This document shows positions 17,579 to 25,796 of a stretch of 64,000 nt of DNA, one piece after another; position 1 is the first letter of the stretch, and the number at the start of each line of letters is the position of its first letter. The stretch is from NCBI GenBank assembly GCA_004557825.1, contig SFFL01000011.1, positions 11,812 through 75,811 on the forward strand, given 5' to 3'. The notes below the pieces were generated by a model that worked only from the letters and a program-made list of their open reading frames with translations, was not told the DNA's origin and ran no database searches. Source of the DNA: Bacteroidales bacterium (GTDB lineage: Bacteria; Bacteroidota; Bacteroidia; Bacteroidales; Muribaculaceae). The translations under genes and the position numbers were made by a program.

Positions 17579-17694
17579 ATTTTTCGTTTTTAGCGAATGC
17601 AAAGTTAGCTATCACCAACGGCATTTCCAAATTTTCCCCGAAAGCATTTATAAAATTTCCTGCCGGAGATGGTTAATTTTTGCACAAAATATGT

Positions 17695-17702
17695 TAACTT
17701 TG
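17695..17702 (+). promoter_or_regulatory. Probable -7 box of the OmpA-like lipoprotein gene
   Basis: TAACTTTG matches TAnnTTTG and is followed by a leader of about 155 bases before the ATG at 17865. A TTTTTG run at 17677-17682 is too close to be a standard -33 element. The long AT-rich leader contains short repeats of a GATTATT/CTTAGATTATCC type but no clear stem. Confidence 0.5.
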
Positions 17703-17864
17703 CATACACATCAGCCTTTTTCAGGCTTCTGTTTGTTTATTCTAATAATCTCTGTAGGATTATTCTTAATCGCTCTTAGATTATCCATAATCGCTGCGAG
17801 GATATTGTATCTGATTCTATCTTTCTTCTGATAAATTTTCAATCCATTAATAATTATTACCGAT

Positions 17865-18560
17865 ATGAAAACTCTTAAGACTTTATGCATCGGCGTATTA
17901 GCTGCAGGTATGCTCCTGACAGGCTGTAACTCTATGACTAACACCGGCAAGGGAGCCCTCATCGGCGGTGGCGGCGGTGCCGCTCTCGGCGCTGGCATCG
18001 GCGCACTCATCGGCGGCGGCAAAGGTGCCGGCATCGGCTCGGCTATCGGAGCTGCTGTTGGCGCAGGCGCAGGCACTCTCATCGGCAACCGTATGGACAA
18101 GCAGGCCAAGCAGCTGGAGCAGCAGCTCCAGGATGCTCAGGTAGAGCAGGTGCAGGACCAGAATGGTCTCGCTGCCATCAAGGTTACATTCCCCGGCGGC
18201 ATCCTCTTCCCCACCAACGGCACTACCCTCAGCGCCGGCGCTCAGACCGAACTTGCTCAGTTTGCAAACTCGCTGATTCAGAATCCTGAAACCAACGTTC
18301 AGGTTTACGGCTTCACCGACAATACCGGTTCGCTTGCCGCCAACACAAAAGTAGCCAACGGTCGTGCCCTCGCTGTTGACCGTTTCCTCATCGACAGCGG
18401 TGTATCCCCCACTCGCGTCACCTATCAGGGTGTGCCGATGGCCAACTACGTAGCTTCCAACGACACTGCCGCAGGCCGTGCACAGAACCGCCGCGTAGAA
18501 ATCTACATCACCGCCAGCCAGCAGATGATTCAGCAGGCTGAAGCCGGCACACTCCGCTAA
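17865..18560 (+). CDS. OmpA family lipoprotein with glycine-zipper domain
   Basis: A 231-residue protein. The lipoprotein signal ends LLTGC (Cys at about 21). Residues 29-75 are a glycine zipper of alternating Gly/Ala/Ile (GALIGGGGGAALGAGIGAL), followed by a short Gln-rich helix. The C-terminal OmpA/MotB peptidoglycan-binding domain (about 105-220) has VQVYGFTDNTGS, NGRALAVDRFL and AQNRRVEIYI. It resembles YiaD/YfiB-type proteins that tether the outer membrane to peptidoglycan. The gene stands alone, with its own promoter box and a terminator downstream. Confidence 0.92.
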   Translation: MKTLKTLCIGVLAAGMLLTGCNSMTNTGKGALIGGGGGAALGAGIGALIGGGKGAGIGSAIGAAVGAGAGTLIGNRMDKQAKQLEQQLQDAQVEQVQDQNGLAAIKVTFPGGILFPTNGTTLSAGAQTELAQFANSLIQNPETNVQVYGFTDNTGSLAANTKVANGRALAVDRFLIDSGVSPTRVTYQGVPMANYVASNDTAAGRAQNRRVEIYITASQQMIQQAEAGTLR

Positions 18561-18577
18561 TTTCCCAAATAGCAAGG

Positions 18578-18657
18578 GTAGCTACCTCGGCTAAATTAGC
18601 TAAATTAGCCAAATTAGCTAAATTAGCTAAGTTAGCTACCTTAGCTAAGTTAGCTGC
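18578..18657. repeat. 9-bp tandem array in the ompA-like 3' UTR
   Basis: About eight copies of a 9-base unit, TTAGCTAAA with C and G variants, run from just after the stop codon to the terminator. The unit contains the palindrome TTAGCTAA, so many alternative hairpins can form. No start or promoter suggests that the array is coding, although it keeps a frame open on the minus strand because 9 is a multiple of three. Confidence 0.85.
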
Positions 18658-18660
18658 AAA

Positions 18661-18700
18661 AAAATAAAAAGAGGCTCGCAGGAGCCTCTTTTTATTTTTT
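18661..18700. terminator. Bidirectional intrinsic terminator
   Basis: A GC-containing stem AAAAAGAGGCTC / GAGCCTCTTTTT with loop GCAG (18679-18682) is flanked by A-runs on the left and T-runs on the right. It therefore terminates the ompA-like gene on the plus strand and the phosphatase gene arriving from the other side on the minus strand. Confidence 0.9.
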
Positions 18701-18757
18701 TCAGCTTGCTTTTGGGCAGCTTGCTGATTATTTATTTTTTCTGGCGGGTGAGCCGGG

Positions 18758-19501
18758 TCAAAGCACACTGTCGTTGAAGATGCGGTCTTTGAGCTTTTCG
18801 GCGTGTTTGCGGTAATCCTTCGAGCCTATGTAAGCCTCAAGCGTGGCGCAATGCCGGTGGTTGTGCATATCGGTGCCGACAAAATCCACCATATCGCGGT
18901 CAATCAGATATTCCGCCATAGCCTTTGCCTCCTTGCCGTAGTTGCCTGCCAGCGAGAGAAGATTAATCTGGAAAAGCGTGCCCTGGCTGTGCAGCATAGA
19001 ATACCGCTCGCGCTTATTGCCATAATAATATGTATAGCGCTCCGGGTGGGCAAGGATAGGCTTGAAGCCACGCATCTTCAGATCAAAGAGAAGTTTGTCA
19101 ATATTCCAGGCCTCCTGCACGAAGGAATTCTCCACGAGCAGGTAATTATTGGGCATAGGAGTCACCAGCCCCTGCTCCAGCTGCGCATTGAAGAAACTGT
19201 CCATACGGTATTCCGCCGAATGAAGCAGCTCTATATCAATTCCTTTCTCCGCCACGGCCTGCTGCAGTTTATCGAATGCCGCATTAATCGTGTCGGGGGT
19301 ATTCTCAAATGTATCCTGTGTAACGTGAGGCGTGGTAATTATCTTGCGTATACCCCAGCTGTGTTCGTGCGCCACAAGGTCGGCACCACCTTCGGCATTC
19401 CGCTGTCCGTCGTCGATGCCGGGGACAAGATGGCAATGCATATCGGTGTGAAAGAACAGTTCCTGAGGCTCCTGAGCCTTCTTTTTAAAGAAGTTAAACA
19501 T
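18758..19501 (-). CDS. CpsB/CapC-type PHP-fold tyrosine-protein phosphatase
   Basis: A 247-residue protein read from the ATG at 19501 (MFNFFKKKAQEPQ). The PHP metal-binding motifs are present: HTDMHCHLVPGIDDG, ITTPHVTQDTF, LAHPERYTYY and FVGTDMHNHRH. Members of this family dephosphorylate bacterial tyrosine kinases that control capsule and exopolysaccharide polymerisation. No partner kinase is visible nearby. The length is standard. It is transcribed from a divergent region shared with the carboxyltransferase gene. Confidence 0.9.
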   Translation of the reverse strand: MFNFFKKKAQEPQELFFHTDMHCHLVPGIDDGQRNAEGGADLVAHEHSWGIRKIITTPHVTQDTFENTPDTINAAFDKLQQAVAEKGIDIELLHSAEYRMDSFFNAQLEQGLVTPMPNNYLLVENSFVQEAWNIDKLLFDLKMRGFKPILAHPERYTYYYGNKRERYSMLHSQGTLFQINLLSLAGNYGKEAKAMAEYLIDRDMVDFVGTDMHNHRHCATLEAYIGSKDYRKHAEKLKDRIFNDSVL

Positions 19502-19530
19502 AGAAATAAATATCACTCTTAAAAATCACA

Positions 19531-19620
19531 CAAAGTTACGCATTTTTCCGCATTAAGGATTAAACGATATGTGAAAATTAACAAATGAGGCCCAGAATCC
19601 AAAAAAAATGCGTAACTTCG
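19531..19620. promoter_or_regulatory. Divergent promoter boxes between phosphatase and carboxyltransferase genes
   Basis: On the minus strand TAACTTTG at 19538-19531 serves the phosphatase gene with a leader of about 25 bases. On the plus strand TAACTTCG at 19613-19620, one mismatch from TAnnTTTG, lies 33 bases before the oadA-type ATG. No clear -33 elements are seen. The rest of the 150-base gap is AT-rich with no other structure. Confidence 0.5.
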
Positions 19621-19653
19621 CGGCATAAAACATACACAAATCAGCAATAATTT

Positions 19654-21540
19654 ATGGAGAAGAAGTTAAAAATCAGGGATTTGACCCTGCGCGACGGGCA
19701 GCAGTCGCTTTTTGCCACCCGCCTGAAACAGCAAGACATCGACCCGCTGCTCCCCTTATACAAGGATGCAGGCTTCTATATTATGGAAGTTTGGGGTGGA
19801 GCCGTGCCCGACTCTGTAATGCGCTACCTCGACGAATCCCCCTGGGACCGTCTGCGTAAGATTTCTAAAGCCATCGACGGCAAATCGCTCCTTTCCGCAC
19901 TTTCGCGCGGCCGCAACCTTTTCGGTTACGTGCCTTACCCCGACTCGGTGCTCGAAGGTTTTTATAAGGAAGCCATCAAAAACGGCCTCAACGTGATGCG
20001 TATTTTCGACGCGCTCAATGATATCGACAACGTGAAAGAGTCGATTCGTCTGATCAACGAGCTGGGCGGCATCGCCGACGCTGCCGTATGCTACACCGTC
20101 GACCCCAAGGACGAGGCTCCCGCAGAACCTGAGAAGAAAGGTTTCTTTGCCAAGCTCTTCGGCAAGAAAGAAGCTCCCGTGGCTCCCAAGAAGATTTTCA
20201 CTGACGAATATTTCGTAAATCTCGCTGTGGAGATGGAGCGTCTGGGTGCCAAGATCATCACCCTCAAGGATATGGCCGGTCTGGTAAACCCGATGCGCGC
20301 AGCTTCCGTAATCGGCAAACTCAAAGCTGCCGTGAAGGTGCCTGTCGACTTCCACACCCACTGCACCCCCGGCTACGGTCTGGCCTCCTCGCTTATGGCC
20401 ATCCTCAACGGCGTCGACATCCTCGACACCAACATCTGGTGGTTTGGTGAAGGTTCGGCAGCTCCCGCTATCGAACTTGTCTACATCTTCTGCAAGAAGC
20501 TCGGCATCGAGGTGGATGTGAATATGGAGAAGGTCGGCGAAATCCGCGACCGTCTGGAAGCTATTCGCCACAACCTGGCCGACTTCGACCTCAACAAAGA
20601 TCACTTCCCCAAGAAGTTCAACCCCCTTACCGACACTCTGCCTGCAGAAGTCGATGCACTCTTCGACAAAGCCATCGCCGCTGCCAAAGCCGGCAACGAA
20701 GAGGAACTGCTCGACGCCTGCCACGCTATCGAGGATTATTTCGGTTTCCCCAAACCCAATCTCCTCGTCAAGGACGCAGAGGTGCCCGGCGGTATGTACT
20801 CCAATATGGTGGCCCAGCTTAAAGCTCTTGGCGCCAGCGACCTGCTCGACGACGCTATGCGCCTGATTCCTAAGGTGCGCCGCGATGCCGGCCTTGTGCC
20901 CCTGGTAACACCTACCAGCCAGATTGTAGGCTCGCAGGCCGTGCTCCTGGCTATGGACCGCCGCAAAGGCAACCCCGACTACACTCAGACCAACAATCAG
21001 TTCATCTCGCTGGTTAAGGGTGAATACGGTCACACTCCCGTGCCCGTCAATCCCGCTTTCCGTGAGAAAATCACCGGCGATGCAGCTGAAAAGCCCTACG
21101 ACGTTTCCACCTACAAGAAACCGGCCAACCCCGAAGTAGCTGAGCTGGGCAATGTGCCTCTGGCTTCCAACCAGGAGGAATACCTGCTTCTGGAACTACT
21201 CCCCAACGTAGCCAACAAATTCCTGCGCAACCGCCGTGAAGAGGAGTTCAAGGCAAAGCAGCCCGCAGAAGAGCCCAAAGCAGCTGCCGCTGAGGCTAAA
21301 GCCGCTGTAGCCGACGAGCCTGTCACCGGCGAACTCTTCACCGCTCCTATGGGTGGCCGCATTGTTGAAATCAATGTTAAGCCCGGCGACACCGTGAAGA
21401 AAGGCTCCGTTATGATGGTCTACGAGGCTATGAAGATGGAGAACGACCTCGAAGCTCCCCGCGACCTCAAAGTGAAGCGTGTATTCGTAGCTCCCGACGA
21501 AGTAGTCGGCACCGATGCCCGCCTCATCGAATTTGAATAA
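19654..21540 (+). CDS. oadA: Biotin-dependent carboxyltransferase (oxaloacetate decarboxylase alpha / pyruvate carboxylase B type)
   Basis: A 628-residue protein with an N-terminal carboxyltransferase TIM barrel (RDGQQSLFATR at 13-23, RIFDALND, VDFHTHCTPG), a conserved middle domain (VPGGMYSNM), and a C-terminal biotinyl domain (about 555-628) with YEAMKMEND, biotinylated Lys at 594. Such proteins move CO2 between biotin and pyruvate/oxaloacetate, either in a sodium pump or in a split carboxylase. An insert of about 33 residues at 152-185 (PAEPEKKGFFAKLFGKKE) interrupts the barrel. No beta or gamma pump subunit is near, so the partner is elsewhere. Confidence 0.9.
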   Translation: MEKKLKIRDLTLRDGQQSLFATRLKQQDIDPLLPLYKDAGFYIMEVWGGAVPDSVMRYLDESPWDRLRKISKAIDGKSLLSALSRGRNLFGYVPYPDSVLEGFYKEAIKNGLNVMRIFDALNDIDNVKESIRLINELGGIADAAVCYTVDPKDEAPAEPEKKGFFAKLFGKKEAPVAPKKIFTDEYFVNLAVEMERLGAKIITLKDMAGLVNPMRAASVIGKLKAAVKVPVDFHTHCTPGYGLASSLMAILNGVDILDTNIWWFGEGSAAPAIELVYIFCKKLGIEVDVNMEKVGEIRDRLEAIRHNLADFDLNKDHFPKKFNPLTDTLPAEVDALFDKAIAAAKAGNEEELLDACHAIEDYFGFPKPNLLVKDAEVPGGMYSNMVAQLKALGASDLLDDAMRLIPKVRRDAGLVPLVTPTSQIVGSQAVLLAMDRRKGNPDYTQTNNQFISLVKGEYGHTPVPVNPAFREKITGDAAEKPYDVSTYKKPANPEVAELGNVPLASNQEEYLLLELLPNVANKFLRNRREEEFKAKQPAEEPKAAAAEAKAAVADEPVTGELFTAPMGGRIVEINVKPGDTVKKGSVMMVYEAMKMENDLEAPRDLKVKRVFVAPDEVVGTDARLIEFE

Positions 21541-21578
21541 TACTGATAATGAGGCTGTGTAAAAATAGCCACCGACGT

Positions 21579-21676
21579 ATCAACCTGTAGGGACGCACCC
21601 CAGGTGCGTCCGCATAATCAAATGATTGACAAAATCATTGAGCGAATGCATCTGGGGTGCGTCACTACAGGTTGAT
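21579..21676. repeat. Palindromic dispersed repeat, GTAGGGACGC type
   Basis: Two inverted arms of 27 bases (21579-21605 and 21650-21676) match at 25 positions. The left arm contains a smaller palindrome, GGACGCACC-CCA-GGTGCGTCC. A second short inverted pair AATGATT/AATCATT lies in the centre. The element falls between oadA and the kinase gene. It has the same plan as the element at 41798-41910, so it seems to be a repeat family. Confidence 0.85.
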
Positions 21677-21740
21677 GTGTTGTTTAAATTTTGACGAAGC
21701 AACATTTTATACATCCAGCCACATAAAGTCCACCCCGACG

Positions 21741-22499
21741 ATGAAATCTGTGATAAATCCGGAATACAGCCATCTTGCCGATGACTTCAAAAAAGTTATC
21801 GAGGGAGACTACACACCGCTGAAAGTCTACTGCGACAAGCGCAACCGGGTGGAACTGATTGAAGTCGGAGGCCGGAAATTCGTAGTGAAGCGCTACCGCC
21901 ACCTCCCTCCAGCGCTGGGTATCATATACACATTTTTCCGCAAAACCAAAGCGCGGAAAGCCTACGAACACGCACTGTTGCTGCTCGATAAAGGAATCTC
22001 TACTCCCAAACCTGCCGCCTACTACGAGCGCAAGCGCTTCGGCATCTTCAGCGACGGATGGTTCATATCGGAATATATGAATCTCCCCACTCTCCTGGAG
22101 TCCTTCTATCACGGCGGGTTCACCCCGGAGGAGCATCACGCAGCGGCAATCCAGCTTTCGGAATTCACTGCCAAACTGCACTCCGCAGGCATTCAGCCGC
22201 TCGACTACAACACGTCGAACATTATGTACCGCAAGGAGGGCAACGAATTCCAGTTCGCGCTGATCGACATCAACCGTATGCGTTTCGGCCGCGTGCCCGG
22301 TCTGAAAGACTCAATGCGCGCATTCTTCCAAATTGGCATTATCCCCTCCGATTACATCGACCTGCTCACCCCCTATATTCTGCAACGCGGCTTCAACTTT
22401 GAGGCTTCGCTCTATCAGATACTACGGCATCAGCGTAGGATGAATCGCAAACGCTCCTTCAAAGCGATGCTACACCGCTTGTTCCGCCGCAACAAATAG
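21741..22499 (+). CDS. Lipopolysaccharide core kinase-like protein (WaaP/Kdo kinase family)
   Basis: A 252-residue protein read from the ATG at 21741; upstream in-frame codons lie in the palindromic repeat. It has a small-kinase fold: RKFVVKRYRHLP contains the nucleotide-binding Lys, and LDYNTSNIMYR and ALIDINRMRFG occupy the catalytic-loop and metal-binding positions (the usual H-x-D is varied). WaaP/RfaP-type kinases phosphorylate sugars of the lipid A core, and this family is common in Bacteroidales. It stands alone on the plus strand. Confidence 0.8.
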   Translation: MKSVINPEYSHLADDFKKVIEGDYTPLKVYCDKRNRVELIEVGGRKFVVKRYRHLPPALGIIYTFFRKTKARKAYEHALLLLDKGISTPKPAAYYERKRFGIFSDGWFISEYMNLPTLLESFYHGGFTPEEHHAAAIQLSEFTAKLHSAGIQPLDYNTSNIMYRKEGNEFQFALIDINRMRFGRVPGLKDSMRAFFQIGIIPSDYIDLLTPYILQRGFNFEASLYQILRHQRRMNRKRSFKAMLHRLFRRNK

Positions 22500-22516
22500 A
22501 ATCAGCCAATATAGAA

Positions 22517-22882
22517 TCAGCAAATATCAATCGCAAGGACATCGGCCGACGGGGATTCCGGCAGTACTTCAATACCTCGCTCAAATATCCAATCTGCAAG
22601 AATCGGCATAGCATCATCTCCGGCTAATGCCTTATACCCCTCGTAAATTTTCGCAATCAGACGCAGCGCCGAGTCGCCATCCTCACAGTGGAAACGGCTC
22701 GCAATTTCTTCGCGCGACACGAGCACCACTACCCCATCGATAAATACCGTAGCTGCCGTCTCTACATCAAACGGCTCAACCGACGCCACTTCCCCCGTAA
22801 GGTCTACGAGCCGCAAAGAACCTGCGCACGGTCCGTTCAAGACCGCGCGCGCAAGGAATTTCTTTGCGTCGATTATTTCCAT
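22517..22882 (-). CDS. Hypothetical protein (121 residues)
   Basis: A small soluble acidic protein with no signal peptide or membrane segment and no motif I recognise. The sequence is well-formed (MEIIDAKKFLARAVLNGPC, VFIDGVVVLVSREEIASRFH). Its stop is 17 bases from the convergent kinase gene, and its start lies 36 bases downstream of the ddl stop in the same direction, so it may be the last gene of the hydrolase-Mur ligase-ddl operon. The coding density and codon use look normal. Confidence 0.6.
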   Translation of the reverse strand: MEIIDAKKFLARAVLNGPCAGSLRLVDLTGEVASVEPFDVETAATVFIDGVVVLVSREEIASRFHCEDGDSALRLIAKIYEGYKALAGDDAMPILADWIFERGIEVLPESPSADVLAIDIC

Positions 22883-22917
22883 TTAAATCTTCTTGTCACT
22901 TGCGGCAATGCGCCAAA

Positions 22918-24120
22918 TCAGCGTTTTACGCCACCTTTGGCACCCTTCACGCCACCTTTTGTACCTCCGCCCAGAGCGAAAATATTCTGCGAGAACGAGG
23001 TGGTCTTACGGTCCTGGCGGTCTTTACGCTTGATGGCAAGCTGCACGAGCGTATCCATCAGTTTAGGGAAACTGATGCCGGATGCCTCCCAGAGATAGAA
23101 CGACAGCGACCCGGGGATGGTGTTGATTTCATTTACATAAATCTTTCCGTCGGCACCGTCGACAATCACATCCACACGTGCTACACCGTGGCATGAGAGC
23201 ACGCGGAATGTTTCGCCTGCCAGTCGCTGAATCTCCTTGGTTGTGGCCTCGGGGAGGTCGGCGGGAATCTTCTTCTGCGAAGCCTGCATACCTTCGGTGC
23301 CCTTCGAGCCACCCATATATTTGTCGGTATAGGAGAGGATTTCCTTGGTCTTGATAGGTTCCTCAAGCACCGATTCGCGATATTCGTCGCAGTCGCCCAG
23401 CACAGAGCAATTGATTTCCTGCAGCTGATCCACATAGTGCTCCACAAGGATGCGCGAAGAATAGCGGGCGGCATCCTCCACTTTGTCGAGCAGCTCCTCG
23501 CGGTCGTGAGCGCAGCCGATACCGATGGAAGAGCCGAGGTTGGCCGGTTTCACAATACACGGATAACCGATTTCCATCTCCACCTTCTTAACCAGCTCAT
23601 CGCGCTTGGCAAACCACTGCCGGTCAGTGAACCATACGTAATCCACTACGGGGATATCGTTTTGGCGGAGAATATCCTTCATTGTTATCTTATCCATACC
23701 GTTGGCCGACGAGAGTGTGTCGCATCCGGCAAACGGTATGTCGATAGCCTGCAGAATACCCTGGAATGTGCCGTCCTCACCGTTGGCGCCGTGGAAAACG
23801 GGGATTACCACATCGAGCTTTGCGGCCACATTCTTCTTGCCGAAAAGCCCCTTCGGGTTGGAATAGTAAAGATTGTAGTCGCCGAAAACCGGACGCATAT
23901 ACACCTCCTCGGCCTTTTGCGGGAGCGCTTTCATATCGCGGTAGTTGCGCAGGTCAAGCAGGGCATCGCCGGTGAGCCAGCGACCCTCTTTGGTCACGTA
24001 AACCGGGGTGACATCATATTTATTACGGTCTATGGCATTGATAGCCTGATTGGCGGAAATTACCGAAATTTCGTGCTCGGTGGAGCGTCCGCCGAAGAAA
24101 ACACCGATATTAGTCTTCAT
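22918..24120 (-). CDS. ddl: D-alanine--D-alanine ligase
   Basis: A 400-residue ATP-grasp ligase that makes the D-Ala-D-Ala dipeptide of peptidoglycan. Family blocks include FFGGRSTEHEISVISA, PVFHGANGEDGTFQGIL, PCIVKPANLGSSIGIG and VNEINTIPGSL. The protein is longer than the 310-330-residue E. coli DdlB and belongs to the longer VanA-like class. The last 16 residues form a Gly/Lys-rich tail with GG-x-KGG repeats (GGGTKGGVKGAKGGVKR), which is unusual. The preceding gene is a membrane Mur ligase, so the two are likely to act in the same pathway. Confidence 0.94.
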   Translation of the reverse strand: MKTNIGVFFGGRSTEHEISVISANQAINAIDRNKYDVTPVYVTKEGRWLTGDALLDLRNYRDMKALPQKAEEVYMRPVFGDYNLYYSNPKGLFGKKNVAAKLDVVIPVFHGANGEDGTFQGILQAIDIPFAGCDTLSSANGMDKITMKDILRQNDIPVVDYVWFTDRQWFAKRDELVKKVEMEIGYPCIVKPANLGSSIGIGCAHDREELLDKVEDAARYSSRILVEHYVDQLQEINCSVLGDCDEYRESVLEEPIKTKEILSYTDKYMGGSKGTEGMQASQKKIPADLPEATTKEIQRLAGETFRVLSCHGVARVDVIVDGADGKIYVNEINTIPGSLSFYLWEASGISFPKLMDTLVQLAIKRKDRQDRKTTSFSQNIFALGGGTKGGVKGAKGGVKR

Positions 24121-24197
24121 TTATGTCTGATAAAATTATTGTCAACTTTAGAGAGCGAACCGCGCTCATTCCGGCGCGCCCGCATTATGGATAATCA

Positions 24198-25796
24198 TTA
24201 TTTGAATGTGTCGGGGAGGTCGTTCTCATAGAGAACCACATCGCCCGGCCGTGCTACCTTGGCCAGCACCTCCTGTGCCTGCGCGAACGTGTCAACCGCG
24301 TAGACCTTCTTCTCGGGCATCTTGCCATCGGCCAGACCGTCGAGAATGGCCACGCGGTTATACTGCCCTACCACGATAGCTATGTCGGCATTGGCAGCGA
24401 TATTACGGCCGAACTCGCGGTTGGCTTCCTCCTGCCGGCTGCCCAGCTCTATCATACCGGGGGTAATGATTATGCGCTGACCTTCATCCTTCATCATGCC
24501 AAGCACCTCCACGGCCATCTTCGAGCCTGCAGGATTGGAGTTGAAGGCGTCGTCGAGGATGGTGAGGCCGCCGGGAATACGCTTCACGCTCAGGCGGTGC
24601 TCCACCTGCTCGATCTGCGCCACAGCATACTTGATTTTTTCAGCCGGCACACCAAGATTCAGAGCCACAATCACGGCAGCCAGCAAGTCGCTCACATTGC
24701 ACTCGCCCATAAGCCGGGTGTGTAGCTGCAGAGGTTCGGCCAGACCGGGACCGCTTACCGTGAAGTCAGTGCCGTGACTTGTGTAGCGCACATCGGTGGC
24801 CACATAGTCGGCTTTATCCCTGTTGGTCACAGCATACCGGAATGCTTCCACATTATCCACTTTCCGGTTGGCCACATAGGGAAAATCATTGTTGATTGCA
24901 GCAAAACCGTCGGAAGGAAGTGCGTCGACCAATTCAAACTTAGTTTTCTGCACATTCTCGATGGTGTGGAAAGTCTCCAGGTGCTGCTCCCCTACCGCCG
25001 TGATGATGGCAGCCTGCGGGTGCACAAGGTCGCAAATCTCCTTGATGTCGCCGGGCTGCTTTGCGCCCATTTCCACGATAAACACCTCATCGTAGGGGCG
25101 CAGATACTCCCTGACGGTGCGGATAACGCCCAGCGTGGTATTGAAGCTGCCGGGAGTCATCGTAGTGGAGAAATGCTCCGAAAGTATGCGGTGGAGATAA
25201 TGCTTCGTGGATGTCTTGCCGTAACTGCCGGTAATGCCCACGATTTTCAGATCGGGCATCGAGGCCAGAATCCGGGCGGCATCATTGTAATATTTCTTGT
25301 TGATATGTGCTTCTACGGGGCGCAGCAATGTATTGGCCAGCAGCAGTATCATCGGCGACACGAACAGCAGGCACACAAGCGACGCGGCCGCCCACTGCAG
25401 GCTGCAGAACAGGCCGAGCACAACCGCAATTATGGCCGTGAGCACCCACATAGTGATGAAGATTCGCCTTGCACGTGCGGTCATCACAAGCGGTTTCTTG
25501 TATTTGCGGCGCATAAAGCTTATGCCCTGCCATACAAGGATAATCACCACAGCGGGATATGTGAGAATCTCAGGCACCCGGCCAAGTACCATCAGAAAGA
25601 AGGCTATAAGGCAGAAAATGCGCGGAATGGCCGTGCTTTCGTGCGACTGGTCGAACCAGCGGAGATAACGCTCGTTGCGGTATGAATTCTGCTGGAGCAT
25701 CATCAGGTCGCGGCGATATACCGCAACCATATCAAACAGTGCCGCTGCAACTACAATTATCGGCAATGCGAAATTAATTTGTTCTATAGTAATCAT
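24198..25796 (-). CDS. Membrane-anchored MurF-like Mur ligase
   Basis: A 532-residue protein. The first 160 residues contain four or five hydrophobic segments (about 9-27, 60-78, 80-96, 112-132 and 134-158) in place of the usual MurF UDP-MurNAc-binding domain. The ATP-binding Mur ligase domain follows, with GITGSYGKTST at 187-197 and VEMGAKQPGDI, TAVGEQHLETF and ILDDAFNSNPAG. MurF adds D-Ala-D-Ala to the tripeptide precursor in the cytosol. A membrane form may act on lipid-linked substrates, but this is inference. It overlaps the hydrolase gene by four bases (ATGA) and is followed by ddl. Confidence 0.88.
   Translation of the reverse strand: MITIEQINFALPIIVVAAALFDMVAVYRRDLMMLQQNSYRNERYLRWFDQSHESTAIPRIFCLIAFFLMVLGRVPEILTYPAVVIILVWQGISFMRRKYKKPLVMTARARRIFITMWVLTAIIAVVLGLFCSLQWAAASLVCLLFVSPMILLLANTLLRPVEAHINKKYYNDAARILASMPDLKIVGITGSYGKTSTKHYLHRILSEHFSTTMTPGSFNTTLGVIRTVREYLRPYDEVFIVEMGAKQPGDIKEICDLVHPQAAIITAVGEQHLETFHTIENVQKTKFELVDALPSDGFAAINNDFPYVANRKVDNVEAFRYAVTNRDKADYVATDVRYTSHGTDFTVSGPGLAEPLQLHTRLMGECNVSDLLAAVIVALNLGVPAEKIKYAVAQIEQVEHRLSVKRIPGGLTILDDAFNSNPAGSKMAVEVLGMMKDEGQRIIITPGMIELGSRQEEANREFGRNIAANADIAIVVGQYNRVAILDGLADGKMPEKKVYAVDTFAQAQEVLAKVARPGDVVLYENDLPDTFK

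Noticed and set aside
18508..18768. Minus-strand open frame with repeated Asn-Leu-Ala units
   Set aside because: It is produced by the 9-bp array, crosses a strong terminator and the end of the OmpA-like gene, and has no promoter. It is not a gene.
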